A DNA stretch of 64,000 nt from Streptomyces vinaceus (GCF_008704935.1 NZ_CP023692.1:6111001-6175000), one strand, 5' to 3'; numbered from the stretch's first letter, positions 1 to 8,625 are shown. A program made the numbers and translations. Notes: generated from the letters alone by a model not told the origin.

Positions 1-195
1 GACGGAGCAGTACGGGACGTCGACGCCGGCCGTCTTGTACAGCCCGTCCGGGCGGCAGCTCTCTCCCCCGGACTCCGTCTGGGGGGACCCCCAGGCCGTG
101 TGCGAAAAGGCCGTCGACACTGCGGGTAGTAGCAGTCCGGCGATCGCGGCGCCGGATGCCAGGAGCATCGCTCTCGTACGTGTGGGGGACAGCAT
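1..195 (-). CDS. Secreted chitinase, N-terminal fragment (ChiI-like)
   Basis: Leftward gene cut by the window edge; 65 codons are visible. The ATG at 195 follows a perfect AGGAGG. The N-terminus has basic residues (MLSPTRTRAM), a hydrophobic Ala/Leu stretch and small residues before a probable signal peptidase site near residue 30, so the product is exported. The mature start contains two cysteines (ESCRPDGLYK and VPYCSV). No catalytic domain is visible. Chitinase is inferred from the promoter, which carries the paired 12-13 bp direct repeats typical of Streptomyces chitinase genes, and from my recollection that chiI (SCO1444) lies beside the riboflavin operon in S. coelicolor. Another secreted hydrolase remains possible. 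Confidence 0.6.
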   Translation of the reverse strand, partial: MLSPTRTRAMLLASGAAIAGLLLPAVSTAFSHTAWGSPQTESGGESCRPDGLYKTAGVDVPYCSV

Positions 196-323
196 GGTGC
201 CTCCTGGGGAGGGGAGGATGGCAGACACATGGGACACAACAGGCTCAGAAGTGGTGCGTGTTGGCCCGTGACGTGCGCACATCTGACGGGCTGTCTCCCG
301 GGGAAGATGAAGGGAACGTTAAG

Positions 324-358
324 AGGACTAGACCAACCCGTCAATAGGTCTGGACCAA
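324..358 (-). promoter_or_regulatory. Chitinase-type direct repeats / DasR-like sites
   Basis: Read on the minus strand, TTGGTCCAGACCT (346-358) and TTGGTCTAGTCCT (324-336) form a direct repeat with a 22-bp period, 130-160 bp upstream of the leftward secreted gene. The first copy matches the direct repeat known from Streptomyces chitinase promoters, and both resemble DasR-responsive elements (consensus around TGGTCTAGACCA). Control by chitin or N-acetylglucosamine is inferred. Confidence 0.65.
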
Positions 359-478
359 TAACGGCCCCACCTGACGGACTACCGCGCGACGGGCCCCTTG
401 TGACCCAGGCCACAGCACCTCGCCCGCATGGCCGACGATCGACCGTGGCAAACTGGCAGCAGTACCAGTAAGCAGCGC

Positions 479-600
479 ACTCCGGGGTCGGTGTAATTCC
501 GAACCGGCGGTATAGTCCGCGACCCGTCCGCAGCCAGCGGCCGGTTGACCAGGTGAAATTCCTGGACCGACGGTGAAAGTCCGGATGGGAGGCAGTGCGC
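479..600 (+). promoter_or_regulatory. FMN riboswitch (RFN element)
   Basis: The conserved RFN blocks appear in order: GGGGTCGGTGTAATTCCG, ACCGGCGGTATAGTCCGCGAC, a variable arm, GGTTGACCAGGTGAAATTCC, CCGACGGTGAAAGTCCGGATG and a closing GGGAGGCAGTGCGC. FMN binding normally represses the downstream riboflavin genes. No clear intrinsic terminator with a T-run lies between the aptamer and ribD (start 773), so control may act on translation or through Rho; that mechanism is inference. Confidence 0.96.
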
Positions 601-772
601 GGCGGGCCAGTGACCGGTACGCCGCCGTCGGCGGTTCCCCCGGCGCATCCCAGCGGATGCGTGCGGAAGGACCGTATTTTCGGCCTCGGCGTTCTTGCGT
701 GTGCTGTACCGCTTCATCTGTCGTATCCCGACAGGCCCCGGAGTCCGTGCCCGATCGAGGCAGGAGGACCCG

Positions 773-1951
773 GTGGCGAACCACGCCGCGCACGCACCGT
801 ACGACGCCTTCGGCGAGGCCGAGAACCCCGCCGACGCCGGCGCCGTCGCCGACGCGCGGGCCATGCGCCGCGCAGTCGAGCTCGCCGCCCGCGGCCTCGG
901 CTCCACCAGCCCCAACCCGGTCGTCGGCTGCGTCATCACCGACGCCGCGGGCACCGTCGTCGGCGAGGGCTGGCACGAGCGGGCCGGCGGCCCGCACGCC
1001 GAGGTCCACGCCCTGCGCGCGGCCGGCGAAGCGGCCCGCGGCGCCACCGCGTACGTCACGCTCGAACCCTGCAACCACACCGGCCGTACGGGGCCCTGCG
1101 CCCAGGCGCTCATCGAGGCCGGCGTCACCCGCGTGGTCTACGCCGTCCCCGACCCGAACCCGCAGGCCAGCGGCGGTGCCACCACCCTGCGCGCCGCCGG
1201 GATCAAGGCCGAGGGCGGCTTCCTGGAGGCCGAGGCCGCCGCCGGCAACGCCGCCTGGCTCACCTCCGTCCGCCTGGGGCGCCCGCACGTGACCTGGAAG
1301 TACGCCGCCACCCTCGACGGCCGCAGCGCCGCCGAGGACGGCAGCAGCCGCTGGATCACCGGCCCGGAATCCCGCGCAGACGTCCACCGGCTGCGCGCCG
1401 AGTCCGACGCCGTCCTCGTCGGCGGCGGCACCCTGCGCGCCGACGACCCGCACCTGGCCGTACGCGGACCCGCCGGGACCACGGCGGCTTCCCAGCCCCT
1501 GCGCGTCGCCCTCGACACCCGCGCCGGGCTGCTGCCGACCGCCCGCGTCCTCGACGACGCCGCGCCCACGCTGCTCGTCGTCGGCGAGGACGCCGACACC
1601 CGGCACCTGCCCGGGGTCGACCTCCTGCGGCTGCCCCTGCACGACGGCCGCGTCGCCGTCCACGACCTGCTCGCGCAGCTGTACGCCCGCGGCGTGCGCT
1701 CCGTGTTCCTGGAGGGCGGCCCCACCCTCGCGGGCGCCTTCCTCGAAGCCGGAGCCGTCGACCGCGTCATCGGCTACCTCGCCCCGGCCCTCCTCGGCTC
1801 CGGCCCCGCGGCCCTCGCCGACGCCGGCATCACGAACATCGCCCGCGCGGTGCGCCTCGACATCACCGAGGCCGTCCGCGTCGGCACCGATCTGCGCATC
1901 ACCGCCGTACCCGTCACCGAAGCCGTCCCCACCGCCCCCAAGGAGCACTGA
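773..1951 (+). CDS. ribD: Riboflavin biosynthesis deaminase/reductase RibD
   Basis: Bifunctional enzyme (392 aa) that deaminates the GTP-derived diaminopyrimidine and then reduces the ribosyl side chain. The deaminase zinc site is visible as H75-A-E77, C100 (LEPCNHTG) and C109 (GPC); the reductase domain follows from about residue 155 (WKYAATLDGR, then EGGPTLAGAFL). GTG at 773 is chosen because AGGAGG lies five bases upstream; the frame stays open upstream to 695 without another good ribosome binding site. First gene of the FMN-riboswitch operon; its stop abuts the ribE start (TGA then GTG). Confidence 0.95.
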   Translation: MANHAAHAPYDAFGEAENPADAGAVADARAMRRAVELAARGLGSTSPNPVVGCVITDAAGTVVGEGWHERAGGPHAEVHALRAAGEAARGATAYVTLEPCNHTGRTGPCAQALIEAGVTRVVYAVPDPNPQASGGATTLRAAGIKAEGGFLEAEAAAGNAAWLTSVRLGRPHVTWKYAATLDGRSAAEDGSSRWITGPESRADVHRLRAESDAVLVGGGTLRADDPHLAVRGPAGTTAASQPLRVALDTRAGLLPTARVLDDAAPTLLVVGEDADTRHLPGVDLLRLPLHDGRVAVHDLLAQLYARGVRSVFLEGGPTLAGAFLEAGAVDRVIGYLAPALLGSGPAALADAGITNIARAVRLDITEAVRVGTDLRITAVPVTEAVPTAPKEH

Positions 1952-2575
1952 GTGTTCACCGGAATCGTCGAAGAACTGGGCGAGGTCACCGCCGTCGAGC
2001 AGCTCTCGGAGGCCTCCCGCTTCCGCCTGCGCGGTCCCGTCGTCACCGACGGCGCCAAGCACGGCGACTCCATCGCCGTCAACGGCGTCTGCCTGACCGT
2101 CGTGGAGACCGGCGACGGCGAGTTCACCGCCGACGTCATGCAGGAGACCCTGAACCGCTCCAGCCTCGGCGCCCTCCGGGCCGGCTCCCGCGTCAACCTG
2201 GAGCGCCCGATGGCCCTCGGCGGACGGCTCGGCGGCCACCTGGTCCAGGGGCACGTGGACGGAACCGGCGAGATCCTGTCCAGGACGCCCTCCGAGCACT
2301 GGGAGATCGTCAAGGTCTCGCTGCCGGGGAACCTGGCCCGGTACGTGGTGGAGAAGGGCTCCATCACGGTGGACGGCGTCAGCCTCACCGTGGTCGAGGC
2401 CGCCGCGGACTGGTTCACCATCAGCCTCATCCCCACCACCCTCGCGCTGACCACGCTCGGCCTCAAGCAGTCCGGCGACCCGGTCAACCTGGAGGTCGAC
2501 GTCCTCGCCAAGTACGTCGAGCGGCTGCTCGCGGCGGGCGTGGACCCGCTGACCGCCAAGGAGGACCAGCCGTGA
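1952..2575 (+). CDS. ribE: Riboflavin synthase alpha subunit
   Basis: 207 aa. It dismutates two 6,7-dimethyl-8-ribityllumazine molecules into riboflavin and the pyrimidine. Starts with the diagnostic MFTGIVEELG, and the two homologous lumazine-binding barrels are visible: DSIAVNGVCLTV in the first and GSITVDGVSLTV in the second, each followed by the MQETLNRSSLG / ISLIPTTLALTTLG element. Length is normal for the family. It begins with GTG directly after the ribD stop and overlaps ribM by GTGA, so it is translationally coupled on both sides. Confidence 0.96.
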   Translation: MFTGIVEELGEVTAVEQLSEASRFRLRGPVVTDGAKHGDSIAVNGVCLTVVETGDGEFTADVMQETLNRSSLGALRAGSRVNLERPMALGGRLGGHLVQGHVDGTGEILSRTPSEHWEIVKVSLPGNLARYVVEKGSITVDGVSLTVVEAAADWFTISLIPTTLALTTLGLKQSGDPVNLEVDVLAKYVERLLAAGVDPLTAKEDQP

Positions 2576-3225
2576 GCGCCCTGTCCTGGCTGAACTCCGA
2601 GGCCTTCACCGTCTTCGGCCAGCACATCGTGTGGTCCGACATGATCGGCAACACGATGGGCCTGATCGCCCTCGCCCTCGGCTGGCGCCGCTCCATATGG
2701 ACCTGGCCGACCCAGTTCCTCTCCGGCGCGATCCTCTTCACCGCCTTCGCCGCCGGCCACCTCTCCGGCAGCGCCGGAAAGCAGGTCGTCGTCATGCTCG
2801 TGGCCGCCTGGGGCTGGCTGCAGTGGACCCGCGGCAGGCAGCAGGCCCAGGACGGCTCGCTCGCCGTCCGCTTCGCCACCTGGAAGGAGCGCGGCCTCCT
2901 CCTCGGGGCCGCCGCCGCCGGCACCCTGGCCGTCACGGGCCTGTTCACCCTCTACCCGTGGATGTCCTGGAACCCGCTGCCGGACGCCTACATCTTCGTC
3001 GGCACGATCGTCGCGATGTACGCCCAGGCCAAGGGCATGGTCGAGTTCTGGTTCGCCTGGCTGCTGGTCGACGCGGTCGGCGTACCCCTCGCCTTCACCA
3101 GCGGCTACGCGTTCTCGGCCTTCGTCTACGTGATCTACGGAGCGCTCGTCCTGTGGGGCGCCCACGACTGGTACCAGCGTTCGCGCACCACCCCCGCCCC
3201 GGCCCTGGAAGGAGCAACGGCATGA
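2572..3225 (+). CDS. ribM: Riboflavin transporter RibM (PnuC/PnuX-like)
   Basis: 217-aa integral membrane protein with about six hydrophobic segments, related to the PnuC nicotinamide-riboside carriers. An N-terminal WLNSEAFTVFGQ precedes the first helix, and WxWxQWTR-type and W-rich helices follow. Position between ribE and ribAB is that of RibM (PnuX), shown in corynebacteria and S. davawensis to carry riboflavin or roseoflavin by facilitated uptake. GTG at 2572 overlaps the ribE stop and is preceded by AAGGAGGA. Having uptake and synthesis under one riboswitch makes both FMN-repressible. Substrate is inferred from context. Confidence 0.88.
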   Translation: MSALSWLNSEAFTVFGQHIVWSDMIGNTMGLIALALGWRRSIWTWPTQFLSGAILFTAFAAGHLSGSAGKQVVVMLVAAWGWLQWTRGRQQAQDGSLAVRFATWKERGLLLGAAAAGTLAVTGLFTLYPWMSWNPLPDAYIFVGTIVAMYAQAKGMVEFWFAWLLVDAVGVPLAFTSGYAFSAFVYVIYGALVLWGAHDWYQRSRTTPAPALEGATA

Positions 3226-4520
3226 CCACCCTCAAGCCCGTGCCCGACATCGACGACGTCCTCGAAGCCGTCTTCCGGCTCGACCCCGTCGAACAGGCCA
3301 TCCGCGACATCGCGGCCGGCCGGCCGGTCGTCGTCGTCGACGACGAGGACCGCGAGAACGAGGGCGACCTCGTCATCGCCGCCGAGAAGGCCACCCCCGA
3401 GATCGTCGCCTTCATGATGAGCGAGTGCCGCGGCCTGATCTGCGCCCCCATGGAGGGCCCCGAGCTGGAGCGGCTCGAACTGCCCCAGATGGTCCAGCAC
3501 AACACCGAGTCGATGCAGACCGCCTTCACGGTCTCGGTCGACGCGAGCGCCGCCCACGGCGTCACCACCGGCATCTCCGCCGCCGACCGCTCCACCACCC
3601 TGCGGATGCTCGCCGACGGCGTCCACGGCCCCTCGGACTTCGTACGTCCCGGCCACGTCTTCCCGCTGCGCGCCAAGCCCGGCGGCGTCCTGGTCCGCAA
3701 CGGCCACACCGAGGCCGCCGTCGACCTCGCCCGCCTCGCGGGCCTGCGCCCCGTCGGCGCGATCGTGGAGATCGCCGGCGAGGACGGCGTCATGCTGCGC
3801 CTGCCCGAGCTGATCCCCTTCGCCCGCAAGCACGGCCTGACGATCATCTCCATCGAGGACCTGATCGCCTACCGCCGCTCCGCCGAGCCGACCGTGCGCC
3901 GCGAGGCCACGGTCACGCTGCCGACCGCCCACGGCGACTTCACGGCGTACGGCTACCGCTCCACGGTCGACGGCGTCGAGCACGTCGCCCTCGTCCACGG
4001 CGAGATCGGCGACGGCCAGGACATCGTGGTCAGAGTCCACTCCGAGTGCCTGACCGGCGACATCTTCCACTCCCTGCGCTGCGACTGCGGCCCCCAGCTG
4101 CACGCCTCCATGGCCCGCATCAAGGACGAGGGCCGCGGCGTGGTCGTCTACCTGCGCGGCCACGAGGGGCGCGGCATCGGACTGGTGTCCAAGCTGCGCG
4201 CGTACGAGCTCCAGGAGCGCGGCCGCGACACCCTCGACGCCAACCTGGAACTCGGCCTGCCCGCCGACGCCCGCGACTACGGCGCCGGCGCGCAGATCCT
4301 CGCCGACCTCGGGGTCAAGAGCGTCCGGCTGCTGACCAACAACCCCGACAAGTCCGGCGCCCTCGTACGGCACGGCATCGCGGTCAACGACCGGGTGGCC
4401 ATGCCCACGGAGGCCGGCGAGCACAATCTGCGGTACCTGCGCACCAAGCGGGACCGGATGGGCCACGACCTGCCCTGGCTGGACCAGCCCGCCACCGCCT
4501 CCACCTGCGGCAACCAGTAG
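3222..4520 (+). CDS. ribAB: Bifunctional DHBP synthase / GTP cyclohydrolase II
   Basis: 432 aa; makes both riboflavin precursors. The N-terminal half is 3,4-dihydroxy-2-butanone-4-phosphate synthase, with the acidic metal/substrate loop DDEDRENEGD at residues 40-49 and the THGVTTGISA-like segment AHGVTTGIS. The C-terminal half is GTP cyclohydrolase II, with zinc cysteines C276, C287 and C289 (CLTGDIFHSLRCDCG) and YLRGHEGRGIGL. ATG at 3222 overlaps the ribM stop (ATGA) and has a GGAAGGAG site upstream. Confidence 0.97.
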   Translation: MTTLKPVPDIDDVLEAVFRLDPVEQAIRDIAAGRPVVVVDDEDRENEGDLVIAAEKATPEIVAFMMSECRGLICAPMEGPELERLELPQMVQHNTESMQTAFTVSVDASAAHGVTTGISAADRSTTLRMLADGVHGPSDFVRPGHVFPLRAKPGGVLVRNGHTEAAVDLARLAGLRPVGAIVEIAGEDGVMLRLPELIPFARKHGLTIISIEDLIAYRRSAEPTVRREATVTLPTAHGDFTAYGYRSTVDGVEHVALVHGEIGDGQDIVVRVHSECLTGDIFHSLRCDCGPQLHASMARIKDEGRGVVVYLRGHEGRGIGLVSKLRAYELQERGRDTLDANLELGLPADARDYGAGAQILADLGVKSVRLLTNNPDKSGALVRHGIAVNDRVAMPTEAGEHNLRYLRTKRDRMGHDLPWLDQPATASTCGNQ

Positions 4521-4570
4521 GCAGCGGCGCACCACGCGCACGAAGCACCACCAGCACGCACACCACGAAC

Positions 4571-4597
4571 CGAACCAACCGAACCAACCGAACCAAG
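4571..4597 (+). repeat. Three tandem 9-bp units between ribAB and ribH
   Basis: CGAACCAAC, CGAACCAAC and CGAACCAAG run head to tail in the 94-bp gap before ribH. The tract is A/C-rich and unstructured, unlike the neighbouring DNA. It looks like replication slippage in a spacer; a translation-enhancing role for ribH is possible but unsupported. Confidence 0.7.
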
Positions 4598-4614
4598 CAC
4601 CGAGGAGCACAGCT

Positions 4615-5100
4615 GTGAGCGGCAAGGGCGCACCCGAACTGAGTGTCAGGAACTGCGGAGACCTCCGTGTCGCCGTCATCGCGGCGCAGTGGCACGAGAA
4701 GGTCATGGACGGGCTCGTCGACGGCGCCCTGCGCGCCCTGCACGAACTGGGCATCGACGAGCCCACCCTGCTCCGCGTCCCGGGCAGCTTCGAGCTCCCG
4801 GTCGTGGCGAAGGTACTGGCCGGTCGCGGTTACGATGCCATCGTCGCCCTCGGAGTCGTCATCCGCGGCGGCACCCCGCACTTCGAATACGTCTGCCAGG
4901 GCGTCACCCAAGGCCTGGTGCAGGTGTCGATCGACACCGGAGTCCCCGTCGGCTTCGGCGTACTGACCTGCGACAACGACGAGCAGGCGCTGGACCGCGC
5001 CGGGCTTGAGGGGTCGAACGAGGACAAGGGACACGAAGCGGTCATCGCCGCCGTCTCCACCGCTGCGACCCTGCGGTCCGTCAGCGAACCCTGGCGCTGA
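4615..5100 (+). CDS. ribH: 6,7-dimethyl-8-ribityllumazine synthase
   Basis: 161 aa, the penultimate enzyme of riboflavin synthesis, condensing the ribityl-pyrimidine with DHBP. Family landmarks are RVPGSFELP (residues 54-62), ALGVVIRGGTPHFEYV with active-site His89, and VSIDTGVPVGFGVLTCDNDEQAL. GTG start at 4615 follows GAGGAG. A 94-bp spacer separates it from ribAB, larger than the overlaps upstream, but no terminator was seen, so it is probably the last rib gene of the same transcript. Confidence 0.96.
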   Translation: MSGKGAPELSVRNCGDLRVAVIAAQWHEKVMDGLVDGALRALHELGIDEPTLLRVPGSFELPVVAKVLAGRGYDAIVALGVVIRGGTPHFEYVCQGVTQGLVQVSIDTGVPVGFGVLTCDNDEQALDRAGLEGSNEDKGHEAVIAAVSTAATLRSVSEPWR

Positions 5101-5135
5101 GTGGCGGCGGGGGACCCCGTATTCTGAGGACCATC

Positions 5136-5417
5136 ATGGCGAACACACCCTCCAAGAGCTTCGAAGAGCTCTTCACCGAGCTCCAGCTCAAGGCCGCGAA
5201 CGGCGACCCCGGTACCTCCCGCACCGCCGAGCTCGTCGGCAAGGGCGTCCATGCGATCGGCAAGAAGATCGTCGAGGAGGCCGCCGAGGTCTGGATGGCC
5301 GCCGAGTACGAGGGCAAGGAAGCCGCCGCCGAGGAGATCTCCCAGCTGCTGTACCACGTCCAGGTGATGATGGTCGCGCGCGGGATCTCCCTCGACGACG
5401 TCTACGCGCACCTCTAG
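5136..5417 (+). CDS. hisE: Phosphoribosyl-ATP pyrophosphatase
   Basis: 93 aa, all-alpha MazG-like fold, second step of histidine biosynthesis. Visible are the KSFEELFTEL N-terminus, KKIVEEAAEVWMAA with the metal-binding glutamates of the KxxEExxE pattern, and EEISQLLYHVQVMM, the second acidic helix. It is a stand-alone HisE with no fused HisI, normal for actinobacteria. It starts 35 bp after ribH and lies 73 bp before hisG. Confidence 0.95.
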   Translation: MANTPSKSFEELFTELQLKAANGDPGTSRTAELVGKGVHAIGKKIVEEAAEVWMAAEYEGKEAAAEEISQLLYHVQVMMVARGISLDDVYAHL

Positions 5418-5490
5418 GCCGGAGCTCCGCACCCCGGGCCCCCGCCCCCCAGCCCACCCCTTTCGCACTCCACGCACTGAAGGAAGCCCC

Positions 5491-6339
5491 ATGCTGCGCA
5501 TCGCCGTCCCCAACAAGGGTTCACTCTCCGGAGCGGCGTCGGCGATGCTCCATGAGGCCGGCTACCGCCAGCGCAAGGAGTCCAAGGAACTCGTGGTCCT
5601 CGACCCCGAGAACGGTGTGGAGTTCTTCTACCTCCGCCCCAAGGACATCGCGATCTACGTGGCCTCCGGCAAGCTGGACATCGGCATCACCGGCCGTGAC
5701 CTGCTGCTGGACTCCGGCGCCAGCGCGGAGGAGATCCTCCCGCTGAACTTCGGGCGCTCCACCTTCCGCTACGCCACCAAGCCCGGCACCGCGAAGGGCC
5801 CCGAGGACTTCACCGGGATGACGATCGCGACCTCGTACGAGGGAATCGTCGCCAAGCACCTCGCCGAGCAGGGCATCGACGCCTCCGTCGTACACCTCGA
5901 CGGCGCGGTCGAGACCGCCATCCAGCTCGGCGTCGCCCAGATCATCGCGGACGTCGTCGAGACCGGCACCAGCCTGCGCAACGCCGGCCTCGAAGTCATC
6001 GGCGAGCCGATCCTCACCTCCGAGGCCGTGGTCATCCGGGGCAACGGCGCCGACGCCGAGAACCCGCAGGCCCAGCAGTTCCTGCGGCGCCTGCAGGGCG
6101 TCCTGGTGGCCCGCAGCTACGTGATGATGGACTACGACTGCCGCGCCGAGCACCTGGAGCGGGCCGTCGCCCTCACCCCGGGCCTGGAGTCGCCGACCAT
6201 CTCCCCGCTGCACAACGAGGGCTGGGTCGCCGTTCGCGCGATGGTGCCGGCCAAGGAAGCGCAGCGGATCATGGACGACCTGTACGAGCTCGGCGCGCGC
6301 GCGATCCTCACCACCTCGATCCACGCCTGCCGTCTCTGA
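5491..6339 (+). CDS. hisG: ATP phosphoribosyltransferase (HisG, long form)
   Basis: 282 aa; commits ATP and PRPP to histidine synthesis and is normally feedback-inhibited by histidine. Length and the C-terminal regulatory domain (ISPLHNEGWVAVRAMVPAKEAQRIMDDLY, ending ARAILTTSIHACRL) mark the hexameric long form, which does not need HisZ. N-terminal MLRIAVPNKGSLSGAA and the PRPP loop region ADVVETGTSLRNAGL are clear. ATG at 5491 follows GAAGGAAG. Confidence 0.97.
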   Translation: MLRIAVPNKGSLSGAASAMLHEAGYRQRKESKELVVLDPENGVEFFYLRPKDIAIYVASGKLDIGITGRDLLLDSGASAEEILPLNFGRSTFRYATKPGTAKGPEDFTGMTIATSYEGIVAKHLAEQGIDASVVHLDGAVETAIQLGVAQIIADVVETGTSLRNAGLEVIGEPILTSEAVVIRGNGADAENPQAQQFLRRLQGVLVARSYVMMDYDCRAEHLERAVALTPGLESPTISPLHNEGWVAVRAMVPAKEAQRIMDDLYELGARAILTTSIHACRL

Positions 6340-6373
6340 CCCGCCACACCCCGCAGAAGGCACCGAAAGCACC

Positions 6374-6838
6374 ATGAGCGAGTCCGCCGCCCGGCCCGTA
6401 CCGCCCGCCCTGCCGGTCACCTTCCGGCCGAACCGGACCCGGGCCGTCCTGCTGGGCGTCGGGTCCGCCATGTTCGTGACCATCGGATCCATCGCGTTCC
6501 TCCTGGAGAACCTGAGCCCGGGGGAGCGCGTCAGCTTCCTGGTCACCGCCGCGCTGATGACCTCCGTCCTCGTCCTGCTCAGCCGCCCCAAGGTGGTCGC
6601 CGACGAGGCGGGCGTCACCGTCGTGAACCTGACCAGCACCCGCCGCCTGGAGTGGGCGCAGATCCTGCGCGTCAACCTCCGCCCGGGCGACCCGTGGGTG
6701 TTCCTGGACCTCAGCGACGGTACGAGCCTGCCCGCCCTCGGCATCCAGCCCGGGGTGGCCAAGCAGCAGGCCATCGGCGACGCCCGCGCGCTGCGCGCGC
6801 TCGCCGAAGCCCGGGGAACCGGGCCGCACCACCACTGA
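6374..6838 (+). CDS. PH-domain membrane protein, conserved hypothetical
   Basis: 154 aa. Two transmembrane helices (about residues 26-48 and 56-76) form a hairpin, followed by a cytoplasmic bacterial-PH-like beta domain: KVVADEAGVTVVNLTSTRRLEWAQILRVNLRPGDPWVFLDLSDGTSLPALGIQ. This arrangement is common in actinobacteria, where function is mostly unknown. The gene begins 35 bp after hisG and is likely co-transcribed, but nothing suggests a histidine role. Ends HHH. Confidence 0.85.
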   Translation: MSESAARPVPPALPVTFRPNRTRAVLLGVGSAMFVTIGSIAFLLENLSPGERVSFLVTAALMTSVLVLLSRPKVVADEAGVTVVNLTSTRRLEWAQILRVNLRPGDPWVFLDLSDGTSLPALGIQPGVAKQQAIGDARALRALAEARGTGPHHH

Positions 6839-7155
6839 GCCGTCCGCCGCATGGGCGTCCCCCTCACGGACCCCGGACGGCCGGAGCTCGAACACCCGGC
6901 GAACAGCCGTGGAACAGGCCTCGAACGGGCCTTGAGCGGCTCTCGTGCGAAGCACCGGAGCCACGGCCGACCGCTGCGTCCCATTGCGGCGGCGATCTCA
7001 GTGACTACCCTGGTGGCGGGGCGCACCCGTACGCCCCCCCACCGGCCCCGGGACCCCGAGGCCCGTGGGCACCTGCGACTTGAGGAGTGACTCCCTCCAG
7101 CAATGGACGGATCGTCCGGTAGTACCCGCGCCGCCCTCCCCACGGAGGCGGCGGC
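6839..7155. other. Intergenic region before the CNNM pair
   Basis: 317 bp without a credible gene: the short frames here have poor third-position bias and no ribosome binding site. It should hold the promoter of the downstream membrane-protein pair. I looked for an M-box or yybP-ykoY type metal riboswitch and did not find conserved blocks. A GGAGG-type site precedes the ATG at 7156. Confidence 0.5.
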
Positions 7156-8625
7156 ATGACCATCCCGCTACTTCTGCTCGTGGCGGCATTCGCCCTGATC
7201 CTCGCCAACGGCTTCTTCGTGGCGGCCGAGTTCGGCCTCGTCACCGTGGAACGGCCCGAGGCGGAACGCGCCGCTGCCGACGGCGACCGCCGTGCCCGCA
7301 CGGTGGTCGAGGCCCTGCGGGAGCTGTCCTTCCAGCTCTCCGGCACCCAGCTCGGCATCACCATCACCTCCCTCGTGGTCGGCATGCTCGCCGAACCGGC
7401 CCTCGCCGGACTGCTGACCGGGCCGCTCGCGGCCACCGGCCTGCCCGCGGGGGCCGTCTCCGGCGTCGCCGTCTTCATCGGCATGCTGCTCGCCTCCGCC
7501 GTCCAGATGGTCGTCGGCGAGCTCGTCCCGAAGAACTGGGCCGTCTCCCGGCCGCTGCAGGTGGCCCGGTTCGTGGCCGGCCCGCAGCAGGTCTTCTCCC
7601 GCGCCTTCCGGCCGGTCATCGCGGCGCTCAACGCCGTCGCCAACCGGCTCGTACGGGCGCTGGGCGTCGAGCCGGCCGAGGAGATGGCCTCCGCCCGCAC
7701 CCCCGGCGAACTGGTCTCCCTGGTCCGCCATTCGGCCCAGGCCGGCGCCCTCGAACAGGACACCGCCGACCTCTTCGTACGGACCCTCTCGCTGGGCGAG
7801 CTCACGGCCCAGCACGTCATGACCCCCCGGGTGAAGGTCAGCGCCCTCCAGCACACGGCCACCGCTGCCGACGTGCTGAACCTGACCCGCGCCACCGGGC
7901 TGTCCCGGTTCCCGGTCTACCGGGAGCGCATCGACGAGGTCACCGGGGTCGTCCACCTCAAGGACGCCCTCGCCGTGCCCGAGTCCGAGCGCGCCCGCAC
8001 CACCGTGAGCCGGATCTGCGTCGCCCCGCTGCTGGTGCCCGGCTCCCTGCCGGTGCAGCCGCTGCTGGAGCGGCTGCGCAGCGAGCAGCCGATGGCCGTC
8101 GTCGTCGACGAGTACGGCGGCACCGCCGGGGTGGTCACCCTGGAGGACATCGTGGAGGAGCTCGTCGGCGAGGTCCGCGACGAGCACGACCTCGCCGAGG
8201 ACGAGAGCCCCGAACTGGCCGCCGTTCCCGCCGAGGACGGCCGCCCCTCCTGGGAGGCCGACGGCAGCTGCCGGGTGCAGACCCTGCGCCGGATAGGCCT
8301 GGAGGTGCCCGAAGGCCCGTACGAGACCGTCGCCGGCCTCGTCGCGGACCTGCTGGGCCGGATCCCCGCCCCCGGGGACCGGGCCGAACTGCCCGGCTGG
8401 AAGCTGTCCGTCCGCCGGGTCGGCCGCAACCGCGCCGAACGCGTCCGGCTGGTCCGCCTCGGCACCGTCCCGGCGGCCGCCCACGGGACCGGCCCCGAGG
8501 CCGGCCGTGCGACCGTCCGGATCGACGCCGCTTCCGTACGCACGGGGCCCGGCCGGCAGGCCTCCCCCGACGCACGGTCGCCGCAGCCGGCCCAGTCGGC
8601 CCAGCTGGAAGGCGCCGGCCGATGA
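7156..8625 (+). CDS. CNNM/CorC (HlyC-CorC) family membrane protein, full length
   Basis: 489 aa. DUF21/CNNM transmembrane domain (residues 1 to about 190) with the signature ANGFFVAAEFGLVTV and the VVGELVPKNWA loop, then two CBS domains (about 215-335; HVMTPRVKVSAL, SRFPVYRERIDEVTGVVHLKDAL, AVVVDEYGGTAGVVTLEDIVEELVGEV) and a C-terminal CorC_HlyC domain (about 365-440). Relatives are linked to Mg2+/Co2+ export or Mg2+ homeostasis; older annotations say hemolysin. A Pro/Ala-rich tail ends the protein. Its stop overlaps the start of the next paralogue (ATGA). Confidence 0.92.
   Translation: MTIPLLLLVAAFALILANGFFVAAEFGLVTVERPEAERAAADGDRRARTVVEALRELSFQLSGTQLGITITSLVVGMLAEPALAGLLTGPLAATGLPAGAVSGVAVFIGMLLASAVQMVVGELVPKNWAVSRPLQVARFVAGPQQVFSRAFRPVIAALNAVANRLVRALGVEPAEEMASARTPGELVSLVRHSAQAGALEQDTADLFVRTLSLGELTAQHVMTPRVKVSALQHTATAADVLNLTRATGLSRFPVYRERIDEVTGVVHLKDALAVPESERARTTVSRICVAPLLVPGSLPVQPLLERLRSEQPMAVVVDEYGGTAGVVTLEDIVEELVGEVRDEHDLAEDESPELAAVPAEDGRPSWEADGSCRVQTLRRIGLEVPEGPYETVAGLVADLLGRIPAPGDRAELPGWKLSVRRVGRNRAERVRLVRLGTVPAAAHGTGPEAGRATVRIDAASVRTGPGRQASPDARSPQPAQSAQLEGAGR

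Noticed and set aside
595..3225. Long plus-strand frame starting in the riboswitch and running over ribD
   Set aside because: Only its last part (2572-3225, ribM) is coding; the rest is Arg/Pro-rich shadow of ribD and ribE.
6839..7155. Metal-sensing riboswitch (M-box or yybP-ykoY) before the CNNM pair
   Set aside because: No conserved sequence blocks of either class could be matched; the region is left as plain intergenic DNA.
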